A program made the translations under genes and the position numbers. Shown piece after piece: positions 25,101-37,093 of a stretch of 64,000 bases of DNA. The notes beneath the pieces were generated by a model, which did no database searches, was not told where the DNA came from, and was given only the letters and a program-made list of their open reading frames with translations. The stretch lies in assembly GCA_015227615.1 (NCBI GenBank), contig JAALGZ010000067.1, positions 62,001 to 126,000 on the forward strand. The letters are read 5' to 3'. Position 1 is the stretch's first letter. The number at the start of each line of letters is the position of its first letter. This DNA is from Labyrinthula sp. Ha. Lineage: Eukaryota; Sar; Bigyra; Labyrinthulida; Labyrinthulaceae.

Positions 25101-27799
25101 TTAAGAGAGATAGGGGGGGGTCTTAGAAATCATTCAACACTAGATCGCGGTTTTCAGAGGAAAATTAGAATATATGACAGTAACCGACTTTGTTTTAACA
25201 GAGAATAACTCTTCATCTATATTTAACATTTCTTTTCCAATTTAAAGAGAATGATAAACAGAACCCGGTATATTTATAAATATATAATAACAGGTTTGAA
25301 TTTTGTGATATATGTTGGGTATAAATTCCTGGAGGGTGCTCCAGAGCAAAACCTTTATTGTTTAGTCGCGTTTATGTATTGATAATTTCCATTTGGATTG
25401 TAAATATTTCAGTGAACCTATGTAACATACACTGAAATAAGTATTGGATCAAGTGGATATGGTCGTTAGTTATCGTAAAAGAGAGCTAAGACAGAAGAAA
25501 ACAACCCGGGTATAGGCAACAGAGAGGTAGAGATGAGTAAACTTTTTTATCTGGGGCATTTTTATGGATTGAAATTTGCTTATGCACTCTTCAATATTTT
25601 GAAGTTAAGAAAGGGTAAGTACCGTTTGAAAATTCATGACCATGATAATCCTTATGTCATTCCAGACGGTTTTTTGTTGTTCTAATATGTTCACTCTTTA
25701 TAACACTTTCTTCCACCTGATTTTTTAAGAGTACCTTTGCTAAATTTACAGAGTTTTGAGCATAAATGTTACTTTCTTGTTCTTGGTATGTTTTCTTTGC
25801 TAGTTTTCCATAAACTTTTCATATTTTGAAAAAAAGTTTTATTTGTTTGAGAACCTATTTACTTGGTGCTTTTTAGGCCTTAGTTTTGTCTTCTGGACTT
25901 TTAATACCAGTTAGTTGATAGCTCAATAGATTTTTTGTTGCTAATTCAAAAATTTGGAGAACATGCTCAATCTATTGAGTAATTTAAACTAATTTCAATT
26001 TTTGGTTAGAAGGAATATCGAGTCAAATTGACATTTAGTCTTATTTCTTGTATGTAAGATATGGTATTTATCATGCAATTTTATTTGTTTTGAGGTCCTT
26101 GGAATCTTAAAAATATACGAGTGGAATGTAACGGGTCTATATTTGCATAAGAATGATAGCTATTATTGCTAATGGTAGCGTCTGGCATTACTACGACGTT
26201 AATAGGTTCGCAAATAAATTTAACACTTTTTTGATGCACCTATAAATATTTTCTTCTAGTTTTTTTTTGTAATTTTTTGTTCCTTTGTCTGTTTAGAGCC
26301 AACAAAATTATATAAAACCTCTGTTTTATTTTTTTCGTACTCTGTAATTAAAAAAACAGATTGTGTAAACTGTACTTACTTGTTGGCGTGCTTAATAACA
26401 TTAATTAAGGCTCGTTTCTAGTAAAAATATTCACATCTTGGGTTTTCTGGTGGTCAATAAAATCACATGTAGATTGATATAAGAGTTTTCTGCGATTGTT
26501 TCTGAACTCTTGGGCTTAGTTGTTTTAGTAATACTCCGCATAGATTGGGTTTTATTTTGCAGAATTTAATCAAAATAATAACATCAATTGGTTGATTTTG
26601 AAGAGTTATCTACTTATTTGCATTTTTTATGATTACACTAGGTGCCAGTAAGATAAGAGATATGTAATATCTCATACAATCACATTTAGTTATATTTGTT
26701 CCCATTTCTATTGTCGTTGTAAAATATTATCAACGTGGTATCATGTCAACATAATAGAAATATGGGGTTTATTTCTGTTAGTCGATTTTCTTTTATGAAT
26801 GTATGATATATCTTTATTCAACTGAGTAGATTTCTTAGTTGAATCACTCATATAATTTTATACTCGAAGAGAGGATAAATTATTTGAGCTCTAGCTTCAG
26901 ATGCCTCTGACTATGATCGGATTAACATTTTTAATTATCAAGAGTAATTATCTAGAAAAAGTCATATAAAAATTAATTATAAACATTACACTAAAAAACA
27001 AAAATGAATGATACTGGATCAGAAAGTTATAGACGCAAGTTCGTATTCACACTTCAAGTCTACTACGATATTGAAATAACATACATGTGTTATTTTTAGG
27101 TTAATAACACAAACTAATATTATAAACTGGTCCTTAAAACCTCGCTCGGACAGAGCAAACCTGCTCAAAACAGCGATATTAATTGATACTATGATGGATA
27201 AAAAAGTCTAAGAAATATGAAAATTTTAGCCGGATATATTTATTTTGAAGACGAAAAATGAAGAGATAGCTCAGATGGCAATATTTTAATACACAATCTG
27301 GATAAATATGGCATATTAAGGATAAAGATAAATGGTGTTCTAAAGTTTATACTAACAAGAAAAGGGAAGTATATAGTGGATATACAATCTGTTATTGAGT
27401 TTATTCCAGATATTTTTTGAAAAAATCGACTAAAAGAAACATATGATTTTACTCAAATTAAAAGATTTTTCTAAACCAAGAGTGTAAAAGACAAAACAAA
27501 ACAAATTTCTTATCTTGTTTTCTTTATTTGTGCTCATGTAGTTGTATATCCTTTGAAAAATATGGAAAATACAAAATGGATAAAGATTAAGAAAAAGAAA
27601 ATAGCATTGAACAGAAAGTGTTACTTAAGAGTACGCGGCATGATGGTAGCTTCAATAATTGTTTCAAGAGATGATTACTAAAAAGGCAAAAGGCAATTGG
27701 TTTCATGGGTTTTTACCAACTAAAAGCTCAATCACCAAGAAGCCAGAGAGAAAAAGGAAGGTTATGTTAGTTTTTTTTGCTTGTAAATCTTAGCGAGAA

Positions 27800-29330
27800 G
27801 AAGTACATAGGTGAAATTGACTTTCCCTTTCTTCCTCTCAGTTATTTTCCTCAGCGGCTCAGATATGATCCCACTGTCCTCCAAATCATCACATATGCTT
27901 AACAAATGTGCTTCTCTTTTTTCTTCCATTAAAGGATCATCTTTACGAATTCCGCATTAATCTTCTTCCAGATCTTGCCTGCACTTTTCACTTCTTCATA
28001 TACTTCTTTACTTGCAGTGAAGATCTTGGATTATATATACTTGGTACTTCGTGGGGGTACCATAAAGATTAAGTGGATGAATTTTGACCTCGAACTCTAA
28101 GACTCTCTCAAATTCAGAAGCTTTAAAACCATCTCCCATAAAGCAATTTTGTAAAGATGATGAGCTTGGAATCCACATTTCCCGTGAAAATACCCTACGT
28201 CAATTAACCCAAACATACTGAACTCTCAATATATATCGTTGCAGTCACAGAAAAAATGTTATTCCACGCACCATAGGTGCAAAAAGAGCTCATATCCCAT
28301 AGCTTTCCCAGCTTCCTGGATACAGTCATGCTTATATCTCTTGGATGAATTATTTTAACAAATTTATGCTCAATCAATACCCAAAGGAATTATCTACCTT
28401 CTGTGAACTTTAACTCTTTTTTCAAAATTCCAAGACTTATTTTTAGAACACCTTGCCCTCCCTGATTAAGTCTTTGAGTTTTCCAGAGTTACCTCCATCA
28501 ACTGATCTATAGTATTCTTCTGCTAAGTGAAAACCTCATCATGGGTCCAGATGCTTAAGTTGAACTTCAACCTTCCATTTTCTTTATTTGAAGAGTGGAA
28601 TGATTCAACCCTCTATACAGCAATATGAGAAAAGGCAAAACATTTTTCTGTCATCGCCTGAAATGCCTTCTTTTATTTTTTTTTATATGCTAACCAGTTC
28701 TGGTTCATCTTCAAACCCTTCAAACATATTCTCAATAAACAGTTCCAATTCCTTTTCTTCATGAAAGATTGCTGTCAATGCATCCCGCAAGTTAAAGGGA
28801 AACTTCGCTCTTTTATTACCTGTTGGGCCCTATGAAGCATAGTTCAAGGTCGCCAAGAAGCGCTTCCTGCTGCGAACAGGACATGCTTCAAGTTTCTCCG
28901 CAGCTGTTTCCAAGGCTAAATATAATCCGCTTTGACGACTTCCTCAGCCAGAGGACCCAGGTCTTCTAATTCTTTTGCGCCATTTTTGCACGACTCTTTC
29001 TCCATCATTGGGCATCTGAAATTTATGATTTTCATGAAGCAATCAACCCCACAAGGGAACATTGCCACGAGTCCATAAATATGTGTCCCATGTGCTCTGT
29101 CTACTCATATAACATTTTTCTAAATGTCTCTTAACTTATTTTCTAGAGCTTCTTCAAAGGTAAGCTCTTTTAGAATATCTTTGTTTTATTTGGGATAATA
29201 CCAATTTGGATAAAATTTGACTCCATGCTCTAAATACCTTTTGCCATAATTGATTAACTTTTAATACTATAATCTTCGCTAGCAGCAGTGCCTTTAGATT
29301 CCTGCATATTTATTCTTACTAGGATTTTTT
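27800..29330 (-). pseudogene. Degenerate coding tract of unknown origin
   Basis: Read on the minus strand, this GC-richer tract gives long protein-like stretches in changing frames with scattered stops. Examples are TFEEALENKLRDI and VDRAHGTHIYGLVAMFPCGVD near 29,040-29,170, KELEDLGPLAEEVVKADYI near 28,930, and SICDDLEDSGIISEPLRKI near 27,850-27,920. No family was recognised. The density of charged, ordinary protein sequence is unlike the flanking AT-rich DNA, so I read it as a decayed host gene or genes. Some breaks could be tiny introns rather than lesions. This is inference from composition and readability only. Confidence 0.35.
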
Positions 29331-30870
29331 TGAGCCATGTTTGGGGAGGATTGCGATAAAGAGCAGCATCTGCTTCTCTTATTCCCATGTTCTCACGTCT
29401 TGTACAGATTTTTTAAGTTTTCAAGCATGTTTGCCTTATGAATACATTGATTTTTATTAATTCCAACTGGTATGCTTTAAAAAATCTAAAACGTAAGATT
29501 AATCTTTACTTCAATCTGGCAATGATTGCCTAAACTACTCTTAAATTTGTATGTTATAATTATTTTACGGTTCGAGCCGTACTTTCTAAAGCATGTTGCC
29601 TCGTCAAAGTATCCAAAAACGTGAAACTTCAATAAAAGTAACCAATAGTGATTTCAGTAAGGACCTCAATTATTTTTTATGACAAAATAACTACCTGACT
29701 TTCATTTTCGTAAAATACCACATTCATCTTATTTCTTGGGGCTTTATCAGCTGGCGTAGAACTAGCGAAACTAGATTCTATAAAATTATTATAGTTTTGA
29801 CAATACAAATGAAATGAAGGCTTGAATCCTTCTTTATGGCAATAAATGCGTTAAATATAAGAGTTCTAGTTTCTTATGGGACATTAGTAGAACTTTTTGA
29901 CCCTTTATTTATTTTGTGTGCATAGATTTTACCCTATATGCTAGCTATATCCATTTTCGGCGGTTTTTTGAAACTCTTTTGATGGATCAAATGCTAGAAT
30001 CATCATTGTCATATATTACTACGTTGGTTTTACTGTTCGAGGTATTTTTTTTCGCTTTTCTGGGTAGTTTTCAAGTTAATAATTAGTCATTTTCCAGTTG
30101 GTCGATGGTATGACTCACTTGAAATTTCCCAAGTGTCTCTTTTACTTTTTATATTGTTGTGTTTTTTTTAAACTAAGTAATTGTCGAAAATTCCTACGTA
30201 TATTTATATTCCCCCTAAGGGTTTATTCTTTCTGTAACCATAGGTTAATCATCCCTGCTGTAGATATTAACTTAGGAATAAAAACAAAAGCAGCTATAGA
30301 CTTTGTTGCATTTCTCGTCTAAGCTTATTATATCTTCCTTAAGATGTTACGGAAATTTGACAGGATCTTCGTATTCCTTCTCAAAAATAACTACCTGCAA
30401 GTTCAAAAACTATTTTTTTTTTCGCGTTTAATAGTTAAGATTTATAAATCTTTTTCAAAACATTACAAAAGTATTAAAAACTACTAGATGATATAGTTCC
30501 ATGAATTATATGTCACGAAACAAGAGTGAAAATGTTTCTTTCTAACACCCTGCAGAACTTATAACAAAACTACAAGATGGAACCATATCATAACACTACA
30601 ATTTGGCATAATGGTTTTTTTGTTTCTAAATTTTCAGTTGTCAAGAAAAAAAAAAGCATATAAAATCTATTTTTTGTTAGTAAAGATGTAGAGATATATA
30701 AAGTAATATCTCTTATATAATTAACTATCTAAAATAATTATGATTTATCTTAGATTAAATTTTGTTTTGGTAATTTATTTGTTTTCTTTTAATGATTATT
30801 TTTATACAAAAAAAATTTTGGGCAATTAATTTATGTCTTATAATAACAAAAACAAACAAATAAAAATAAA
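29331..30870. other. Intergenic upstream of ROCO gene A
   Basis: No supported gene. The one ORF of note (30,098-30,322 plus) has no recognisable motif. The last 200 bases before the gene A start are very AT-rich, as for other gene starts in this window. Confidence 0.45.
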
Positions 30871-33432
30871 ATGATGAACTCCATTAAAGAAGAATATGAA
30901 GAAAGATATGTTAAAGAATATTTTAATATTGAATGGTATCTTAATTTATTAAATTATTCAAAGGGAATGCGATGATGAGGAGACTCCTATTAACTCAAAC
31001 AATTTCAAAAGGGAGATAGAAGAGTTGATAAAAGGGTTCCAACCAGATAAGGAAGTGTCTACTATATGGTATTCTATCTTCTTTTATCTTTATGTCAGGT
31101 TTCAATATTGCCCCTTTGATGCTGTCAAATCTATATTTGTAAGATTAATTCTTTGTTTTCCAGCTGTGAAAACACTCGTGTATTTTATTTTAGTTTCTTG
31201 ACTCTAGGTTTTCCAAATGCAGATTCAGTGATGAAAATTTTCCAAACTTTCAAAAACTTAAAAAAGTAAAACTGGATTATTTGGAGTATATTTTTTAATA
31301 TGTTTAGTTTAGGTTTGAGTATTGTAATATTCCTGAGGTGAGTTCTTTTTGCAATTTATTGAAATCAATCAGTGTAAAAGATATAGCGTAAAAATATTTT
31401 ATATTATTATTTAGACTATATAAAAGCAACTTCAGTTCAATATATATATCAAATATATTTAAAAGTTTATCTTTTAATAAAACAATTTTCAAAATAAAGT
31501 ATTTCTTATTCAAATATTGAGTTCTTAGCATTAGACAAAAGGTTCAAAATAAAGTTATTACTTCAGCTATTAAAAACTACTTCAAAACTAATAGAATAAT
31601 AAAGAGTTTAATATATGGTGGTAGCTATGGTTTTGAAAATCTCCCAGAAGAAGATATTATTGAGTTACAAGAAATAGTTGATACACATCCTTCTATTCTA
31701 GGTCTTCAAGTTTATGAAAGTTTTATTGAACCTATAGGAAAGACTAAAATGTTGAAAAAACTTGTTCATTCTGCTTTACAAAGTCAATATGAAGAAAAAA
31801 GAGTTGTTAAGAGAAGTTCCAGTTATTCTTATGGGTATTTTATTTAGTTTAGTTTTATTTTTAGGTGATGGAAGAACTGGAAAAACTTCTTTATTAAGAA
31901 ACTTATCTGGAAAAAGTTTTCAAAAAGAAACACAATCTACTTTAGTTTTAGAAGATACACAAATATTTCAGGTTGACTACAATAAGTTTAAACCACTTAC
32001 AAAATATGATCTTACTGTTCAAAGAGTAAAGAATATGTTGAAAATTCATCATAGTATTGAAGATGAAGTTCCAGAAAAGTCAAAATATGACTTGTATTTC
32101 GAAGATGAGTTGATTACAAGAACTATAAGTGAGAAAATTTTTGTTCAACAATATACAACTAATATCCGTTCAGATTTTAGAACTAATGATACTTTTTTTC
32201 GTGTTTATGATTTTGGTGGACAAGAAGTTTTTTCTTCAGTTCATCATATTTTTCTGAATAAAAAAGCTATTTATTTACTTGTTTTCAATATGACAAAGTT
32301 AAAAGAAAAAGATTTATTTAGACTAAAATTTTGGTGTAAAAGTATTTTAAGAAATACTCCAAAAGCACCTGTTTTATTTATTGGAACTTTTTTAAGCACT
32401 TTGTTAAAGAAAAATAAAACACTTGAGAATATAAATAACACAAACAAATCTTTTGTGTATAAGCTTTCTGGGAAGTTAACTATGATTGAAGATAAAGAAA
32501 CTATTTTTTTTCCTGTTGAAAACGCTGTTGATTCTAATAAGAGTCGTGAGAATAAAATAAAAAAGAAGTTAACGAGCATAGATAAGTATGGTTCAAAACT
32601 AGAAAAATTATTATATCCACATATTAGCATTAAATCTGTTTATGTATTATTTTTGGATAATTGTCGTGAAGAATCAAGTTATATGACAGTTCAAAAGTTT
32701 AAGCTAAAAGCGAAAAAGTGTAACTTTTCTGAAAAAGAAATGAATGAAATGTTAGAAATATATTCTAAAGAAGGAATTATTTCTTATTTCAAAGATATAA
32801 ATTTATCAGAAAGTGATAATTTTATATTTTTTGCACCTTCTTTTTTAGCTCAAGCTTTGGGAAGTTTTATTCGCGATGAAAGTTTTCATCAACTTGCTTT
32901 TAGAACAAATAAAAAAGTATTTTCAAACTATAGAAAATATATTGATACTGGAATAATAAGAAAAGATTTATTTGAAGCTTTATTACAACAATATACAAAA
33001 AAAGAAAGAGAATATGTTTTAAACTTAGCTTTACATATTTTAATTCTATTTGCAGATCCAACAGAAAAAAACAGTTTTATTGTTCCTGAATTACTTCCTG
33101 AAGCAAAAGATCTAAAGTTCAAATTATTCAAAGGCAAATTTAAAAAGATAGACTTTCTACAACCAGTTACAAAAACAATCTTTGTGAAAATTATTTATTT
33201 ATTCTTAAGAGAAGATAATTTGTTTAATTCTTTTATATTTAACTCGTTTTCAAGGTTTATTTTTGGGGTTGAAAGTATTTTAGATATTTACATAAATAAA
33301 GAAAATAAAATAATTTTTAACTGTATAGGCTATAAAATAAATACTTTAATATGGACACAAATTCAAAATATAGTGGAAGAATTTAATATTTTAAGCGAAG
33401 AAGTTGAAGAAGAGTTTAAAAAAAAGTATTGA
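30871..33432 (+). CDS. LRR-Roc-COR (ROCO) GTPase, gene A, with seven candidate tiny introns and one frame break
   Basis: Candidate introns: 30936-30963, 31069-31098, 31180-31207, 31286-31312, 31388-31414, 31499-31528 and 31835-31864 (27-30 nt, GTAT or GTAA at the 5' end, AG at the 3' end). Their removal opens the LRR region, for example LVFSKCRFSDENF and LEFEYCNIPEVSSF. The last exon (31865-33432) encodes Roc (P-loop GDGRTGKTS, G3 DFGGQE) and COR (FLDNCREESSYMTVQKFK to SFIRDESFHQL). ROCO proteins are signalling GTPases of the LRRK/Roco group; there is no kinase domain here. The exon at 31529-31834 is one base longer than its partner in gene B, and the extra base falls in the A-run near 31,793-31,799. 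It is either a recent lesion or a homopolymer sequencing error, because the rest is intact. The G4 motif is atypical (IGTFLST). Ends TGA, with TAA two codons later. Start: ATG 30871 or 30874. Confidence 0.8.
31835..31864 (+). other. Candidate 30-nt phase-1 intron immediately before the P-loop (gene A)
   Basis: Starts GTATTTTATT and ends TTTTTAG. It is a multiple of three and free of stops, so the ORF passes through it. Translated, it inserts ten hydrophobic residues between the beta-1 strand and the P-loop. Removed, the protein reads PVILMGDGRTGKTSLL, the normal layout of a Roc or Ras-like G1 region. The same site in gene B has a 30-nt counterpart with about five differences. Confidence 0.75.
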
Positions 33433-33652
33433 AGTTAAGAGAATTAACTTTTGATTTATACTTCAGATATTTTTTTATATACAAAACAGTCACTGATAAA
33501 ATAGTTTTCTTCGTTTAACCAAAACTCTGTTCTTTCATGTAAAAAATTCTATATTCAAAAACTTTTGCTTTACCAAGAACAATACATTCTAGAAAACTTT
33601 TCCTAGAATAACTTATCCACAGCTTAAAATCCATTCATCCACACAGCTTCGT
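33433..33652. other. Spacer between convergent ROCO A and small basic gene
   Basis: About 220 bases, AT-rich, with no gene. It must contain the 3' ends of both convergent genes; no polyadenylation signal could be assigned with confidence. Confidence 0.4.
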
Positions 33653-34138
33653 TTACTTCTTAAGAACACATGGTTCTCCATTGATCTTATTAAGATAAAA
33701 ATATTTTAATCTTTCTTTTCCCATTGATTGAATCCACCCATTCTGAACATCCAAACCAAAGTTTGTTGTCAAGAATGCTTTTATCTTCAAAGTACTTACT
33801 TTACCATCATAAACACTTTCCAATTTATTATAGGCTTCAATAACAGCACCTTCAAAAACTTTTTCATCAGCATAAGATTTAGAATATTGAGGGATATTTG
33901 CACCATTTTCCACGTTTGTTTTTATTTTGTATGTCCGCTTTTTCGGTCTCCTCTTTTTTGTTTGAATATAAGGTTGCGTTGATATATTTTGTTTTGCAGT
34001 TAACTTTCTATTTTTCTTACTAACAGACCTGATTATATCAACAGATAGTATAATTTGCTTCAAGGTCTTTTTTAGATTCAAACTTTCTCTTTTAAGTTAA
34101 ACAAATCTATTTTTTAACTTTTCAAATTCTTCTTCCAT
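33653..34138 (-). CDS. Small basic protein, unknown; in-frame TAA or unusual intron near its start
   Basis: The 142-codon open part (33653-34081) is lysine- and arginine-rich in its first half (KKRRPKKRTYK near the middle, a plausible nuclear-localisation signal). It ends in a folded-looking block (YADEKVFEGAVIEAYNKLE, LKIKAFLTTNFGLDVQNGW, KYFYLNK) that resembles a small helical or winged-helix domain; the family is not recognised. There is no ATG in the open part. The nearest upstream in-frame ATGs are 34138 (MEEEFEKLKNRF) and 34162, and this charged helix leads straight into the open part except for one TAA at 34097-34099. Either the gene has a nonsense mutation, or a short GT...AG intron (for example one beginning GTTTAACTTA) removes the stop. 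Convergent with ROCO gene A. Confidence 0.5.
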
Positions 34139-34162
34139 TTTTTTAGCTTTTAGAATATTCAT

Positions 34163-36659
34163 TTCTCAAAAATACAGGAGAAATTTGAGGACCAAAGATG
34201 AGCCGTTTAAAAGATAGAAAGGTTCAACAAAGAAAAAATAATAAAATATTTAAATAGTATAGAAAGAAATAATTTGTTTTGAATTTTCTTTGAATCTTAA
34301 GAAAAGAAAGGAACATGAATGTGTTTAAAAAGAAAAAGAGAATAGAAGAAGTGGGAACATGCATCTGGAGAATGGAAAACATGTGGATAAGTTTTCGAAA
34401 GAGACTTGGAGTCGCACATAATAAAGAAAAAGTTATTTAGTTATAAAAAGTAATTACATTAGAAAGAGGAGGTATAATACCTATAACCAACGTGTCTTTT
34501 CATATTGCTTGGAAGAATGTCTGATTGGAACCTAAGGCTACTTGTTCTTTTCAAGTACGAAACTGTAAGCCAGCTCTAATGATTTTTTTTTTATAAGAAG
34601 TTTTAAGCTATAGTTACTCTCACGGATTATATGATTTATCACATGTAATTAGGGTCAAGGGCGCTTGTTTCGATTAAGACAGGGGATTAGGTTTCCTTTT
34701 TGATGTGGGGTCTCTTGACTTTAAGAATCGGAAGAAAATGGGGCATATAAGGATTGAGGTATGATAAACGCTGATTTGGTTAATTAGGAAACGTTCAGTA
34801 TTTTTGTTGTTATTTTATACTCATCTCAACTTGGTTAAACAATTACTTCAGCTAAGAAATCTTGTGACAGTTCTGTTCTTTACATGTGACTTGCTTATAA
34901 AAAGAAGTAGACTGTGATTTAAACACAGTTTTTTTGGTGCAAGAATTATGAACAAGGAAATGGAAACATGCTAATTAAGAGATGAAGAAGCAAATAATTA
35001 TTTCATTAGCTCCAGTTCAAACACGTGTTCAGTATAAGTTGCTGAGTATTCTTAGAAGTGTGAACATTAGAAAGGAATGATTCAGATTCGGAAGAAGATA
35101 GTTAAAAGATTTTGGATTGTTTGAGTATCAGAATAAGGATTTTGTATACAGCTACCAAGCAAACTCCTAGTCTAGAGCGAGGTTTATCAGAATGAAAAAA
35201 TTTTTTGATAAAAGTGGCCTGCTAATTTCACTAAAGGTGCAGAGAAAATTTAATAGTTTGCGCGCTAACTAGTCTTGAGATCAATTGAGTGCTGTTTTCT
35301 TGATTTTATAAAGTGGCAACACCATTGATAATAGAATAATTAACTAAGATTCAGAATAGAATTATATATATATAACTGCGGCTCATTTGCGAATGATGAA
35401 ATCATTTTGAAATATAGAAAGTCGCTTTCTCTTCTGCGGAAATTACATGAATTTGAGACAAGGAGTTATATTGAACATTGAAAATGCTTTTGAATGAGAT
35501 TCATTATGATATTTATTTTCATATTATTTGCTACTTTTAACCAGTTCTTGCACAACTAAATTTCAACTATGCTGAAAGAGATTGGAGGATTTGATACTAT
35601 ATGTTATAGAACTAATGAAACAAGAAAAATATACTCCAATCCTATTCCAGAGACCATAAATGCGCTCTACGACACATATTTTGGTTTCTAAAGGTGATGA
35701 TTATGGAGGATGCAGCGTTTCGTTCGAAATCTTTTCAATGGTGTTTATTTTTTAACAAAAATACTTATTAATAGAACCTTCCTTAGATTCTTCTTCATAT
35801 TCCTCTAAGGAACATCAAATATAAATATATATTCAATATGTTTGTTTTTGTGTTATCATGGTGTACTCAAAATAATTAAGAAATAATAAAGAAGACTTTC
35901 AATCTTGATCAGAAAAATTGTGCCTAATATTATTACAGAGTCACTGCTTCACAGTTTTCAAGTAAAATATAATCAGAGAGATCGTTTAGAAAAGTATTTG
36001 TTTTCATAAATATATTTCGAAAACTTGACTTTTTAGAACTTTTACAAGCAAGTTTCACAATTATAGGACAAAGTCAAGAAGTCTATTTCGAGTATTATTT
36101 TTTTTTCTTTTATTGTTCATTATAGTTCTAAAATATTCAGTTGAATTTATACTGGTTTTAAGCGAAGATTAAAGGCATCTCTTGAATTGATTGGAAAAAA
36201 AGGAAGCTATTGATAAAAGTGCTGAAGAGGTGGTTTTCAATTAGACCATATCGATAGAATTGAAAAAATATTCTCAGTTTGCACTTAATTGTCAATGGGA
36301 TTATTCTCTGTGAGTATGGAGCATGTTCAAAATGCAATTTATCTTAATTGAAGAGAAATGTTGAATGGTAGGCTTAAATTCAGTACAGCTAATATTCCAT
36401 CGCAAATGGAAGAAGCTATATTCTGGTAAAGAAAATAGTTGACAACTTTAGCTAGTTTTCTCAAAATGTAGAGGACTGATTTGAGCTTAGAACATATACA
36501 AGAACACTTAGATAACGTGACTGCGTTGTTTCAACCATATTTGGGCTTTGTGATTGTTCTTCTACAAGAGTAAAACTGTCTCTTTTTCATAAATGAATTG
36601 CGTCAGTGCTTGTTAAAAGAATAATTATATATTTTAATAATTATTATACATAAACTATT
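34163..36659. other. Intergenic, no gene recognised
   Basis: About 2.5 kb without a supported gene. The longest open stretches are short and motif-free. No repeat, RNA gene or mobile element was recognised. Confidence 0.45.
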
Positions 36660-37072
36660 TTGTTTTAATATTATGTGTAAAATAGGATTTACAAATATTA
36701 CAGAAATATATAAAACAGGAAAGAATCTTAACTTTACAAGTTGCTCTAAGTAATATAATTCTACTAGAATATGATAAGAAGTCGATAAATGTTATTCTTG
36801 CAGAATTAATAACTATCTTAACAAGTAAGAGAATAAAACTTTTTTTAGTTTGCGATGAATATGTTTAGGTTTTTGAACCAATTTCTTTGAAAACTATTGT
36901 AAATGTAGTTCTTGATTATAGAAAAGAACATCAACCTAAGAAATTCTTAATATATAAATACTTTGCAAGATTAATATTTTTATTGACTGATGAGAGAATT
37001 GGGATTAATAGAGTAAGAAAGAATTTAAATAGTCGTATGATGAACACAATAAAGAAGAAAACACTCTTTTAA
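36660..37072 (+). pseudogene. Short coding-like remnant, unknown
   Basis: One frame reads through most of the interval: INVILAELITILTSKRIKLF, one TAG inside a stretch that could be a 21-nt GT...AG intron, then LKTIVNVVLDYRKEHQPKKF, ending at 37072 with KKKTLF. The leucine spacing faintly resembles the LRR part of the ROCO genes, but no unit matches clearly. The upstream part changes frame near 36,735. It may be a fragment of a tiny-intron gene or chance. Low confidence. Confidence 0.25.
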
Positions 37073-37093
37073 TATCAATAGTTGAGTTAATAT

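Larger units (their letters stand above)
13221..27799. other. Long AT-rich gene-free region
   Basis: About 14.6 kb with no supported gene. The few ORFs above 60 codons (for example 13,885-14,235 minus and 18,770-18,973 plus) have low-complexity, unconvincing translations. Short AT microsatellites occur near 16,819-16,836, 23,024 and 24,318, and a GA tract near 22,126-22,162. A 31-base stretch at 16,563-16,593 is a near copy of the left flank of the LTR element. The segment 14,700-15,450 has slightly raised GC and may be decayed coding or mobile DNA. Confidence 0.5.

Noticed and set aside
29565-29585. GGTTCGAGCC-like tRNA B-box
   Set aside because: No matching acceptor, D-arm or anticodon stem could be folded around it; no tRNA gene was found by eye in the window.
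31499-31528. In-frame TGA at the same position in both ROCO genes (also 51,032-51,061), suggesting TGA read as an amino acid
   Set aside because: The TGA lies inside a 30-nt GTAT...TTCTTAG segment flanked by the same phase-2 context as the other tiny introns; removing it explains the stop without recoding.
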